Shown: one piece after another, positions 18,467 to 26,938 of the stretch | Layout: every line of letters starts with the position of its first letter | Numbering within the stretch: the stretch's first letter is position 1 | NCBI GenBank assembly: GCA_937941765.1 | Contig: CALDGQ010000005.1 | Location: 39,007-103,006, forward strand | DNA length: 64,000 nt | Source of the DNA: an uncultured Saprospiraceae bacterium | Lineage (GTDB): Bacteria; Bacteroidota; Bacteroidia; Chitinophagales; Saprospiraceae | Direction: 5' to 3' | Notes under the pieces: generated by a model | What the model saw: only the letters and a program-made list of their open reading frames with translations | Databases searched by the model: none | What the model was told of the DNA's origin: nothing | Made by a program: the position numbers and the translations under genes

Positions 18467-19297
18467 TTAAGCGAATGCCTCATAAAAAGGTTTAATAAAA
18501 CGTTCATCTCTAGCATAGATTGCGAATACAATTTTATCAAATTTATTCTTGAATTCGGTATTCAAAATTTCTTTGAAATAATTGGCAATATCAATAGGAT
18601 TGTTTTGAAACACACCACATCCCCATGCACCAAGTACTAGATTCTTATGATTATTTACCAATGGAATTGCAAGAACTTTTTTGATTCTTCTCCGCATTAC
18701 CTTTTCAATTTCTTGTTCACTAACTTGTTCGTTTCTCTTTACAGCTCCTTTGTTTACAGCTGGAGCCGTAATAACTCCACAATGGATTAGTTGATCTAGA
18801 TTCTGTCCATCTTCATTTTTAATTATTGGTACTCCAGGACTATAAATCATGTAATCAGTATATATACAAGATTTTGTTTTTCTATTAATCTCATAATAAG
18901 CATCAGCCTTCAATTGACAATTATATAATCCAGTTGATCTGGCAATACTTTCTTCTTGTGCCTGACTTCCACCTAAAAAACCACCGCCCGGATTTTTCGC
19001 TGAAGCAAAATTTAAACATAATACATCAGTAAAACCAGTATTAATCAAATTACGCGTGGCATCTAAAGTCGTCTGATTAACTACTTCAAAAGATGTTTCT
19101 AATGTCGTTTCAAATTTCGAAATATTATTTAATAATCCATCTGACTCTTCAGGAGTATATATTTTAGTTGAATTTTCCGCCTTCTTTTGAAGTTCAGAAA
19201 TATCAATTTTATTTCCACTTGATGATTGAAAATATCCATTCTTTAATATCTCCAAAGTTTCTTCTGCCACTTTTTTTCTATCTGCTCTGTTTTTCAT
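18467..19297 (-). CDS. Microbial poly(ADP-ribose) glycohydrolase-like macrodomain protein (TIGR02452 family)
   Basis: A 276-residue cytoplasmic protein. The signature of bacterial-type PARG, a GGG motif followed by a QEE motif, is intact: GGG at residues 104-106 and QEE at 114-116 within NPGGGFLGGSQAQEESIAR. Further conserved parts are YSPGVPII and VLGAWGCGVFQNNP. The expected activity is removal of ADP-ribose chains or binding of ADP-ribose. No ADP-ribosyltransferase is nearby. The gene lies at the end of the pyrimidine cluster but is separated from preA by a terminator, and 66-bp direct repeats bound it on both sides, so it looks like an inserted unit with its own promoter (19331-19358). 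Confidence 0.9.
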   Translation of the reverse strand: MKNRADRKKVAEETLEILKNGYFQSSSGNKIDISELQKKAENSTKIYTPEESDGLLNNISKFETTLETSFEVVNQTTLDATRNLINTGFTDVLCLNFASAKNPGGGFLGGSQAQEESIARSTGLYNCQLKADAYYEINRKTKSCIYTDYMIYSPGVPIIKNEDGQNLDQLIHCGVITAPAVNKGAVKRNEQVSEQEIEKVMRRRIKKVLAIPLVNNHKNLVLGAWGCGVFQNNPIDIANYFKEILNTEFKNKFDKIVFAIYARDERFIKPFYEAFA

Positions 19298-19330
19298 TAT
19301 TCTAATTTAAATTCCATAAAAAAACCATAA

Positions 19331-19358
19331 CAGATTTATTCATAAAATAATTCCACAA
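19331..19358 (-). promoter_or_regulatory. Candidate promoter for the PARG gene
   Basis: On the minus strand, TTG (19356-19358), 17-base spacer, then TAAATCTG (19331-19338), one mismatch from TAnnTTTG. It lies about 34 bp upstream of the start codon and downstream of the preA terminator, which would make the gene independently transcribed. Confidence 0.4.
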
Positions 19359-19370
19359 TAGCATTAAATA

Positions 19371-19436
19371 AAAATGGCTTTGACAGAAATTTGTCAAAGC
19401 CATTTATATATTAGACAAGATGTCTGTTCAATTTTA
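19371..19436. repeat. 66-bp direct repeat, copy 2 (stop codon plus terminator)
   Basis: Pairs with 18401-18466 (64/66 identical). Its boundary coincides with the TAA stop of preA on the minus strand, so each copy begins at a stop codon and ends after the terminator. Confidence 0.95.
19373..19404. terminator. Intrinsic terminator of preA
   Basis: Same 13-bp stem and 6-base loop as at 18403-18434, followed on the minus strand by a T-rich tract. It ends the pyrimidine operon immediately after preA. Confidence 0.9.
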
Positions 19437-20765
19437 CTTCCGATGCTTCAAAGCATCCTGTACAGTCGGAACAAAATGCCCTTTCCCACCAGCACGATCA
19501 TCATCAAAACTCGTAGGTACTTCTCCAGCTATTGTTTTTTCATTCCAAGTCACATGTTGTGTTCCATCATCACGTTTGACCATTGTTATGCATTCTTCAA
19601 CTGGGCAAACTAGAGAACATAAATTACAACCGACACAATTTTCATCGATAATTTCTGGAATTCTATTTCCAATTCCTTCTGGAATGCGGATCGCTTGGTG
19701 TGCACCATCATCACAAGCAATGTAACATAAGTCACAACCGACACATTTAGTTTCGTCAATTTCTGCAACTACTTTATGTTTCAAATTCAAGTGTTTCCAC
19801 TCGGTGATATTAGGTAATGCTTTTCCTTTGAAGTCGTAGATGGTTTCATAACCTTTTTCTCTCATGAATTGTTTTAACCCAGCTTCCATCTCTCTCACAA
19901 TTCCGAATCCATAATGCATTGCTGCTGTACAAACTTGAACTGATCCAGCTCCTAACAATATAAATTCAACTACATCTCTCCAAGTCTCGACTCCTCCGAT
20001 TCCTGATATTGGTGTGTTTTTAATTTCAGGATGTTGTGCCAATTCTTTAATCATTTCCATTGCGATTGGTTTCACAGCAGGACCGCAATAGCCACCATTG
20101 GTCCCTTTGCCATCGACTACTGGATAAGGTGCATAAGTTTCCAAGTCAATTCCAACAATACTTTTGATGGTATTAATTAATGACAATGCGTCCGTTCCAC
20201 CCTGTACTGCTGCCAATCCAGGATCGACGATATGAGAAATGTTCGGAGTCAATTTTGTAATAACTGGAATATTTGCTGCTTCCATTACCCACTCTACTAT
20301 TGTTTTCAAGACAGCTGGTTCTTGCCCTACTGCTGAGCCCATTCCTCTTTCGCACATTCCGTGTGGACATCCGAAGTTCAATTCGATTCCATCAGCTCCA
20401 GCATTTTCAACATCTTTAATAATCTGAATCCATTCTTCTTTGGTTTCGACCATTAAAGATGCAATCACTGCATGATTTGGAAAATACTTTTTGACTTCTT
20501 CAATTTCCCGAAGATTATCAGCTAGTGGACGATCCGTAATCAACTCTATATTGTTAAACCCAGCCATTCTCGTATTTCGATAATTGATAGATCCATATCG
20601 ACTTGATACATTTATAACTGGCACACCTAATGTTTTCCAAACAGCTCCTCCCCACCCTGCGTCGAATGCTTTCATGACTTGGTAGCCTGAATTGGTTGGT
20701 GGCGCTGATGCTAACCAGAATGGGTTTGGGGATTTTATTCCTGCGAAATCTATTGATAAATCCAT
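19434..20765 (-). CDS. preA: NAD-dependent dihydropyrimidine dehydrogenase, subunit PreA
   Basis: A 443-residue FMN/Fe-S protein. Residues about 1-310 form the dihydroorotate-dehydrogenase-like barrel starting DLSIDFAGIKSPNPFWLASA, with ELNFGCPHGMCERGMGSAVG carrying the active-site cysteine. The C-terminus holds a ferredoxin domain with two 4Fe-4S motifs, CVGCDLCYIAC and CVGCNLCSLVCPVEEC. It reduces uracil or thymine to the 5,6-dihydro form with electrons from PreT. Last gene of the minus-strand pyrimidine cluster before a terminator; a four-helix-bundle gene separates it from preT. Confidence 0.95.
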   Translation of the reverse strand: MDLSIDFAGIKSPNPFWLASAPPTNSGYQVMKAFDAGWGGAVWKTLGVPVINVSSRYGSINYRNTRMAGFNNIELITDRPLADNLREIEEVKKYFPNHAVIASLMVETKEEWIQIIKDVENAGADGIELNFGCPHGMCERGMGSAVGQEPAVLKTIVEWVMEAANIPVITKLTPNISHIVDPGLAAVQGGTDALSLINTIKSIVGIDLETYAPYPVVDGKGTNGGYCGPAVKPIAMEMIKELAQHPEIKNTPISGIGGVETWRDVVEFILLGAGSVQVCTAAMHYGFGIVREMEAGLKQFMREKGYETIYDFKGKALPNITEWKHLNLKHKVVAEIDETKCVGCDLCYIACDDGAHQAIRIPEGIGNRIPEIIDENCVGCNLCSLVCPVEECITMVKRDDGTQHVTWNEKTIAGEVPTSFDDDRAGGKGHFVPTVQDALKHRK

Positions 20766-20830
20766 ATTTTCTTTGTTTTAATTCCTGATTTTAATTTAAT
20801 ACTTTTTCTCCAATTTAGCTTTGGAAATTT

Positions 20831-20849
20831 AAAGTGTAGAGTGTAAAGT
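20831..20849. repeat. Left 19-bp inverted repeat flanking the S23 gene
   Basis: AAAGTGTAGAGTGTAAAGT, matching the reverse complement of 21443-21461 at 18 of 19 positions. It lies upstream of preA on the minus strand. Confidence 0.8.
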
Positions 20850-20944
20850 TATGAGTGGCTTCTCGTTCAAATTTTGTATTGACTATAAATGTTGCCTCAG
20901 TATTTAATTCAAAAAGTTCGCTTAATGCTTTCGAGAGTGCTTTG

Positions 20945-21301
20945 TTATTTTAAATTGTATTTCTGTTTTGTTGTAATGATACTGCTACTCAACATCTTTC
21001 TTAATTCCAATGCTTGGCTATCTAAGCGCTCAAATAATTCTTTTGTAATTGTATTTGATTTAACTAGTAATTCTAGCCAAAATCTTGATTCTCGAATTTC
21101 TTTTAGTGAAATACTTAGTTTATACACAAAGTCTTTTTTCGAAAATGCTGCTTGAGCTTCTCTTATATTTGCTCCAACCGAAGTTCCCGATCTAATTATT
21201 TGACTCGACATTTCATAGTCATGATTTTTATTCATTTGACGTGAAAGTTTTATTATTTCTAAAGCAAATAAAACCGCTTTATCATCCATTATACTAGCCA
21301 T
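20945..21301 (-). CDS. Four-helix-bundle protein, S23/23S rRNA intervening-sequence family
   Basis: A 118-residue all-helical protein with the family hallmarks QIIRSGTSVGANIREAQAAF and FVYKLSISLKEIRESRFWLEL. Homologues are encoded in intervening sequences of 23S rRNA genes, and freestanding copies are frequent in Bacteroidota; the Avd protein of diversity-generating retroelements shares the fold. Here it sits between preT and preA in the same orientation, framed by 19-bp inverted repeats and further degenerate repeats. No function in pyrimidine metabolism is evident; it looks inserted. Confidence 0.92.
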   Translation of the reverse strand: MASIMDDKAVLFALEIIKLSRQMNKNHDYEMSSQIIRSGTSVGANIREAQAAFSKKDFVYKLSISLKEIRESRFWLELLVKSNTITKELFERLDSQALELRKMLSSSIITTKQKYNLK

Positions 21302-21345
21302 AGATATTCATATTAATTTCAAAAAATAAAATTTCATTTCACAAA

Positions 21346-21470
21346 CTCCACTTTAAACTTCACGTTTGGTTTCACGTTTGGTTTCACGAGCTCAACTTTA
21401 AACTTCACACTCTACTTTTCACGTCTGGATTTCACGAGCTCCACTTTAAACTCTACACTTTACACTTTTA
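21346..21470. repeat. Degenerate repeat cluster including the right 19-bp inverted repeat
   Basis: Phrases of the type cactttaaacttcac and ttcacgtttgg occur two to three times each. The copy at 21443-21461 is the inverted partner of 20831-20849 and overlaps the preT stop codon by two bases. Unit lengths are irregular, unlike a CRISPR. Confidence 0.75.
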
Positions 21471-22785
21471 AAAAAACAGCAATTCCATTCGCAGCAACCT
21501 TCCCCTCATAAGCAGCATTTACAACCTCAGCTCCACCATTCACCGCATCACCTCCAGCAAAATACTTTGGGTTCTTTGTTTGATAATTTTCTTTATTTAC
21601 AACAATTCTTTTACGACTGTCTAATTCTAACCCATCAATCAAATTTAAAAAACTAGCCATTTTAGCTTGACCCGTAGCTTTTATTACTAAATCGCAATCA
21701 ACTGTAAATTCAGAACCGTCAATATATTCTAATTTGCCATCAACAGATTTTGTCTTTATGAATTTTACACCAGTAGCTTTTCCATTTCCGACGATGGCAA
21801 CCGGTTGTGCTTCAAACAAACTATCGACTCCAGCACTGATTGCTAAATCATATTCAAATCCATATGCACCCATTCTATCTTTGCTACGACGATAAGCTAA
21901 TGTTACTTCGTCAGCTCCTAAACGCGCTGCTTGTGAAGCGGCATCCATTGCTGTATTTCCACCACCGATGACGACCACTTTTGGGGGAACAGCTAAAGTA
22001 TGTTGCTTCATTCTAACTTCTTCGATGAATTCAACCGCACCTACTACATTGTCTTTTTCTTCGCCCTCTAAATTTAAAGAAGCTGTAGGACCAATTCCGA
22101 CACCTAAGAAGACTGCATCATAATCATTCTCAATTTTATCCAATTGTTCTTTCGTAGTAATTGGTGTGTTGAGAATAAAATTCAGTTGCATTTGTTTTTC
22201 CAAATAAGCAACTTCATCTACAACTTCATCATTAGTAATTTTGTAAGCGGCAATTCCATAAACCGTTAATCCTGATGGTTTAGCTTTTGCTTCATATATA
22301 TCTACTGCGAATCCCATCACACGCAATTCACATGCGCATGCAATACTAGCTGGACCAGAACCGATAATCGCTATTTTCTTCCCATTGTCCGCACCAGGTT
22401 TGAATAACTTGATATCATTTTTAATGACATGAGTGGTTGCAAAATTCTGGAGTCTACCAATCTGGATTGGAGGTACATCCTGATGATTATATACACAAGC
22501 ACCTTCACACAATACACCTGTTGGACAAATTTTGCCACATGCATTTCCCAACCAATTAGATTCGAAAATAGTGCGAGCAGAACCTGTCAAGTTTTGTGTA
22601 TTGATTTGTTTAATGAACAACGGAATATCAATTCCTGTCGGACAAGCTTGTACACACGGTGCATCATAACAGTATAAACACCTAGAACTTTCATAAAAAG
22701 CTTCCGTTTGATTCATCAACGGTTTCTTTATTTTGAAGTTCTTTTCAAATTCGGTCGTGGAAGTAGGTTTTTTATATTCGGACAT
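21460..22785 (-). CDS. preT: NAD(P)-dependent dihydropyrimidine dehydrogenase, subunit PreT
   Basis: A 441-residue flavoprotein of the glutamate-synthase small-subunit type. The N-terminal cysteine-rich Fe-S domain shows CLYCYDAPCVQACPTGIDIP and ACGKICPTGVLCEGAC. The FAD-binding motif is GSGPASIACACEL (near residue 142) and the NAD(P)-binding motif is VVIGGGNTAMDAA (near 273). It passes electrons from NAD(P)H to PreA. The pair is encoded in the same orientation with a 118-residue S23 gene between them. The 119-bp upstream gap contains two related 15-bp palindromes. Confidence 0.95.
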   Translation of the reverse strand: MSEYKKPTSTTEFEKNFKIKKPLMNQTEAFYESSRCLYCYDAPCVQACPTGIDIPLFIKQINTQNLTGSARTIFESNWLGNACGKICPTGVLCEGACVYNHQDVPPIQIGRLQNFATTHVIKNDIKLFKPGADNGKKIAIIGSGPASIACACELRVMGFAVDIYEAKAKPSGLTVYGIAAYKITNDEVVDEVAYLEKQMQLNFILNTPITTKEQLDKIENDYDAVFLGVGIGPTASLNLEGEEKDNVVGAVEFIEEVRMKQHTLAVPPKVVVIGGGNTAMDAASQAARLGADEVTLAYRRSKDRMGAYGFEYDLAISAGVDSLFEAQPVAIVGNGKATGVKFIKTKSVDGKLEYIDGSEFTVDCDLVIKATGQAKMASFLNLIDGLELDSRKRIVVNKENYQTKNPKYFAGGDAVNGGAEVVNAAYEGKVAANGIAVFLKV

Positions 22786-22802
22786 ATTTGTTCGTGTTTA
22801 AA

Positions 22803-22892
22803 AGCTCTCAGAGAGCTCACGTTTGTCATTTAAATATTCAATTTCAAATTTTACAGTTCTTTTTAATAAATCTGGAAAGCTCTCGGAGAGCT
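22803..22892. repeat. Two 15-bp palindromes upstream of preT
   Basis: AGCTCTC-A-GAGAGCT at 22803-22817 and AGCTCTC-G-GAGAGCT at 22878-22892 differ only at the central base and lie 75 bp apart in the gap between the beta-ureidopropionase stop and preT. They could be paired operators or REP-like repeats. Confidence 0.6.
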
Positions 22893-22904
22893 GCTCGATA
22901 AATA

Positions 22905-23771
22905 CTACAATTCCGTCAACTTATCATAAGTTTCTGGTCTTCTGTCTCTGAAAAATTGCCAAGTTGAACGAACCTCTTCGATTACATCTAAATCAAAATC
23001 TGCAATTAATAATTCATCATCATATTCTGATGCTTTTGCAAAAATTTGACCACGAGGATCAACGAAATAAGAGGTTCCATAAAAACGTCCTAAGTCCCAT
23101 GGTTTTTCCTCTCCTACTCTATTGATACATCCCATAAAGTACCCATTAGCAGCTGCGTGTGCAGGTTGTTCTAATTGCCACAAATATTGAGACAATCCAG
23201 CAACTGTAGCAGAAGGATTGTAAACAATTTCTGCACCATTTAATCCCAAGCATCTTGCACCATCTGGAAAGTGACGGTCATAGCAAATGTAAACACCTAC
23301 TTTAGCATATTTTGTTTGGAAAACTGGATATCCTAAGTTACCTGGCTTGAAAAAGAATTTTTCCCAGAAACCGGTTGTGTGCGGGATATGATTTTTTCTG
23401 TATTTGCCAAGGTAAGTTCCATCCGCATCAATTACTGCAGCCGTGTTATATAATACACCAGCTTGTTCTTTTTCATAGATTGGAACAACGATAACCATGT
23501 CGTACTTCTTAGCATAAACCTGCATCAGTTCAGTCGTTGGACCTGGTACAGTTTCTGCCGAAGCGTACCATTTGCGATCTTGTCCTGGACAGAAATAAGG
23601 GGTGTTGAAGATTTCTTGAAGGCATAAAATTTGAACACCTGCTTCCCCTGCTTTTTCAATATAAGGGATGTGTTTTTGAACCATTGCTTCCATTATTTCA
23701 TGGATGGTTCCTTCGCCTTCTGTCATTGGGAGACTCATTTGAATCAACCCTGATTTTACGTTACGTGGCAT
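22905..23771 (-). CDS. Beta-ureidopropionase / N-carbamoyl-beta-alanine amidohydrolase (nitrilase superfamily)
   Basis: A 288-residue carbon-nitrogen hydrolase with the catalytic triad in place: Glu in LCLQEIF, Lys in GKYRKNHIPH, Cys in VYICYDRHFP. The segment TTGFWEKFFFKPGN is typical of N-carbamoyl amidases acting in pyrimidine breakdown. It hydrolyses N-carbamoyl-beta-alanine (from uracil) to beta-alanine, CO2 and ammonia. It lies directly between hydA and preT in the same orientation, completing the three-step reductive pathway. Confidence 0.93.
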   Translation of the reverse strand: MPRNVKSGLIQMSLPMTEGEGTIHEIMEAMVQKHIPYIEKAGEAGVQILCLQEIFNTPYFCPGQDRKWYASAETVPGPTTELMQVYAKKYDMVIVVPIYEKEQAGVLYNTAAVIDADGTYLGKYRKNHIPHTTGFWEKFFFKPGNLGYPVFQTKYAKVGVYICYDRHFPDGARCLGLNGAEIVYNPSATVAGLSQYLWQLEQPAHAAANGYFMGCINRVGEEKPWDLGRFYGTSYFVDPRGQIFAKASEYDDELLIADFDLDVIEEVRSTWQFFRDRRPETYDKLTEL

Positions 23772-23828
23772 AGTAGCTTATTTTTTTTATTTTTAAATTC
23801 ATGGGGCGGTGCCCATATTAATCTGCTT

Positions 23829-23843
23829 GAGTCCGTTGGACTC
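23829..23843. repeat. 15-bp perfect palindrome between hydA and the ureidopropionase gene
   Basis: GAGTCC-GTT-GGACTC, related by its TCCGTTGGA core to CTCCAACGGAG at 8471-8481. A second small palindrome, GGGC-GGT-GCCC, lies nearby at about 23801-23811. Neither has a T run. Confidence 0.5.
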
Positions 23844-23880
23844 TTTCGTATAAGACCTGTATTACGTTTGTTTCTTGTAT

Positions 23881-25260
23881 CTATATTGTTAGGGATGTTT
23901 TCCCTCTTTTTATGAATTTTCCGTAGCCTGGTTTTAATAGGCACTTGTTTTTTTCTATGGCTACTTGTCCTCTCATTAATACCGTTTCTGTTTTTCCAGT
24001 TAGCTTCATTCCTTCATAACCTGAGTAATCCACATTCATATGATGTGTTTTGACGGATAATGTGTGCTTTTTGTTAGGGTTGAAAATTACGATGTCGGCA
24101 TCAGCACCGATTGCGATCGTTCCTTTTTGAGGATACATACCGAAAATTTTAGCTGCATTTGTAGAAGTAACTTCAACATATTTATTGAGAGAGATTTTTC
24201 CTGTTTTGACACCGGATGAAAATAACAACTCCATTCTATGTTCGATTGCTGGATGACCATTTGGAATTTTAGAGAAATCCTTTTTACCCATCGCCTTTTG
24301 TTTCAAAGTAAATGGACAGTGATCCGTTCCAACTACTTGCACCAATCCTTGATTCAATCCAGACCACAAAGCGACCTGATCTTTCTTCTCACGAAGTGGT
24401 GGACTCATCACCCATTTGGCTCCATCTTTTCTTTTATAGAGAGAAGCATCTAAAGTTAAGTATTGCGTACACGTTTCAACAAATACTTTTTGATTTCTTT
24501 GAGTCGATTCTCTTACTGCATTTAAAGCACCTTCGCAAGTCATGTGTACGATGTATCCTGGACAACCTGTATAATGTAACATGTCTGTGAATCTCGCCGA
24601 TGCTTCTGCTTCTGTTACTTCAGGTTGTGACAAGTAATGATATAAAGGTGTTAATTTTTTTTCTGATTTATGTTTTGCAATTAGTGAATCGATTACATCA
24701 CCATTGGTCGCATGCACTGTTACTAATCCGCCATGTTTCTTGACGACTTTCATTAGCTGTACCATCTGACCATCGTCGATCATTAAGGCACCTTTATAGG
24801 CCATAAAAGTTTTGAATGAAGTGATTCCTTCTTTTTTGATAAAGTGAATAACTTCTTTTTCAACCTTATCATTAAAATCCGTGACTGCCATGTGGTAGCT
24901 GTAATCACCTACTGCTTTTCCTTTCGATCTTTTTTGCCAAGCTTTCAATGCATTTGCCAAAGTATCACCTTGTGTTTGCAAAATAAAATCGATGACCATG
25001 GTAGTTCCACCAAATAATGCCGCACGTGTACCTGTTGTGTAATCATCACTTGAAGAAGTTCCCATGAAAGGCATATCCAAGTGAACATGCGGATCAATTC
25101 CTCCAGGAAAAACCAATTTATTTTTTGCGTTGATTGTTTTTTCAGCCTTATAAGGAAGGTCTTTTCCAATCGCTACAATTTTTTCACCTTCTACATATAC
25201 ATCTGCAATGTAGTCGGATTCAGCCGTGACGACTCTTCCATTTTTAATGAGAATAGACAT
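23881..25260 (-). CDS. hydA: Dihydropyrimidinase
   Basis: A 459-residue cyclic amidohydrolase. Zinc-binding and catalytic residues are visible: HxH in GGIDPHVHLDMPF, the lysine expected to be carbamylated in FKTFMAYKG, histidines in VTVHATNGD and YIVHMTCEGAL, and aspartate in VVGTDHCPF. It opens dihydrouracil or dihydrothymine to N-carbamoyl-beta-amino acids. Overlaps the upstream transporter gene by 17 bp, indicating tight co-expression. Confidence 0.95.
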   Translation of the reverse strand: MSILIKNGRVVTAESDYIADVYVEGEKIVAIGKDLPYKAEKTINAKNKLVFPGGIDPHVHLDMPFMGTSSSDDYTTGTRAALFGGTTMVIDFILQTQGDTLANALKAWQKRSKGKAVGDYSYHMAVTDFNDKVEKEVIHFIKKEGITSFKTFMAYKGALMIDDGQMVQLMKVVKKHGGLVTVHATNGDVIDSLIAKHKSEKKLTPLYHYLSQPEVTEAEASARFTDMLHYTGCPGYIVHMTCEGALNAVRESTQRNQKVFVETCTQYLTLDASLYKRKDGAKWVMSPPLREKKDQVALWSGLNQGLVQVVGTDHCPFTLKQKAMGKKDFSKIPNGHPAIEHRMELLFSSGVKTGKISLNKYVEVTSTNAAKIFGMYPQKGTIAIGADADIVIFNPNKKHTLSVKTHHMNVDYSGYEGMKLTGKTETVLMRGQVAIEKNKCLLKPGYGKFIKRGKTSLTI

Positions 25261-26938
25261 GTTGTTCGTTTGTTTTAGTTTTCATTAATAATTTATAAAC
25301 TACAAAAGAGACTAGGAATCCTGAGAACCAAGAGAGTTTATAAAGTGCATCTAGTGCCGGAACAAAATAACCAATTATTGCGACAAAAACACCAAGTGCC
25401 AATGCAATCATTGCTGCCATATTGAATCCGCCATTATAAGTAAAAACTCCCTTTCTTTTGTATAAATCCGCTAGTGGCATTTCTGTTTTTCTTACCCAGT
25501 AATAATCTGACAACATAATTCCTAATACAGGTCCAAGCAAGCCACTGACGAAAATCAGGATATCACTTACTTCATTCATGATGTACCATGGACAAATAAG
25601 TATTCCGATAATTCCTGTTATCAAACCACCATACTTAAATGGGATATTTTTAGGACTAAGATTGGAGAATGCGTTGGCGGGAGCAATTACGTTGGCAGCA
25701 ATATTGGTACTGAGTGTTGCAATGATCATAAAAATTTGAGAAATAATCACAACAACTGGACTTTCAAATCTTGCCAACAAAGATACTGGATCAATCGGCA
25801 TATCTTTTCCCACAAGCATGTCATCAAATATAACAACAGCTGCACAGCTTACGAATATTGCAACGAATGAATAAAACATCATTGTTCCAGGCAATCCAAT
25901 AAATTGTCCCCAAACTTGTTCTTTTTGAGTTCCTGCATATCTTGTTATATCAGCGATACTCAAAGACATCGTTGCCCAAAAACCTACCATGATTGTCAAC
26001 CAAACAATGTAACTCCACAATTTAGAATCGGTCCAAGTTTTGTTTGGATTTGGTTTAGTGATTTCGATTGCTGCTGACTCAGTAAATCCATCTGCTTTCT
26101 TTTTTCGAAATTGAATGGATTTGTTATTACCTAAGTTTGTAGAAGACAAAGTGGCACCTGTTATGGGTACCCAATTCGATACCAGGTTATCATTAACAAA
26201 TCGATATTCTTCTGCTTTTGGTTTTCCTTCTTTGTTCATCGCCAAATTCAGGTTAATGGTTTTTCCATCATCACTTAAAGAAGGAGCTGTTAAATATTTA
26301 CTTTGATTTAAGACATTGGAGAAACCTCCACCATTCATGGCGCCCCAACCAATCAATACAACTCCCATCAATAATAAAATCGGTGCTGAATACAATTCTA
26401 AAAACTTGATACTTTCAGTTCCTTTGAAAATGAAATACATATTGATTAACCAAAATATTCCGAAGCAAACAAATTTGCCAACAGACAATGCATCGTTTAC
26501 TTCGCCCCCCATTGCTGCATTATAGATAGCATAAATGGCCAATCCACCAATCCAAGTTTGAATACCAAACCAACCACAAGCAACCAATGCTCTAACGATG
26601 GATGGAATATGCACGCCATTGATACCAAAAGAAGCACGACCGATAACGGGAAATGGAATTCCATATTTCACCCCAGCATGTCCGTTCATCACCATTGGAA
26701 TTGTAATGATAATGTTAGCTAAACCAATAATAATTAGTGACTCTAACCAACCCATACCACTACTAATCATCAAGGCAGCCATAAAATAAGTGGGAATACA
26801 AACTGCCATACCGACCCATAAAGCGGCCAAGGACCACATGGACCAAGTTCGCTCCTCAGGTGGAACAGGAGCCAAATCTTTGGAATAGAGATCTGAAGCG
26901 GAAATGTCTTCTCGTAGTTGAACTATGTCTTTACTCAT
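25244..26938 (-). CDS. NCS1 nucleobase:cation symporter with a large internal insertion
   Basis: A 564-residue transporter with about 12 membrane helices. NCS1 hallmarks include HAGVKYGIPFPVIGRASFG (about 87-105) and the central SLSIADITRYAGTQKEQ. Uracil, thymine or allantoin-type substrates are usual; the operon points to uracil/thymine. Unusual is a soluble segment of about 90 residues (about 212-305) between membrane helices 5 and 6, rich in polar beta-like sequence and lysine, absent from ordinary members of about 480-500 residues. The reading frame continues cleanly through it. Its start overlaps the aminotransferase stop by 4 bp (ATGA). Confidence 0.9.
   Translation of the reverse strand: MSKDIVQLREDISASDLYSKDLAPVPPEERTWSMWSLAALWVGMAVCIPTYFMAALMISSGMGWLESLIIIGLANIIITIPMVMNGHAGVKYGIPFPVIGRASFGINGVHIPSIVRALVACGWFGIQTWIGGLAIYAIYNAAMGGEVNDALSVGKFVCFGIFWLINMYFIFKGTESIKFLELYSAPILLLMGVVLIGWGAMNGGGFSNVLNQSKYLTAPSLSDDGKTINLNLAMNKEGKPKAEEYRFVNDNLVSNWVPITGATLSSTNLGNNKSIQFRKKKADGFTESAAIEITKPNPNKTWTDSKLWSYIVWLTIMVGFWATMSLSIADITRYAGTQKEQVWGQFIGLPGTMMFYSFVAIFVSCAAVVIFDDMLVGKDMPIDPVSLLARFESPVVVIISQIFMIIATLSTNIAANVIAPANAFSNLSPKNIPFKYGGLITGIIGILICPWYIMNEVSDILIFVSGLLGPVLGIMLSDYYWVRKTEMPLADLYKRKGVFTYNGGFNMAAMIALALGVFVAIIGYFVPALDALYKLSWFSGFLVSFVVYKLLMKTKTNEQHVYSH

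Noticed and set aside
21346..21470. Possible CRISPR array
   Set aside because: Repeat phrases vary in length and spacing, no unique spacers of constant size, no cas genes.
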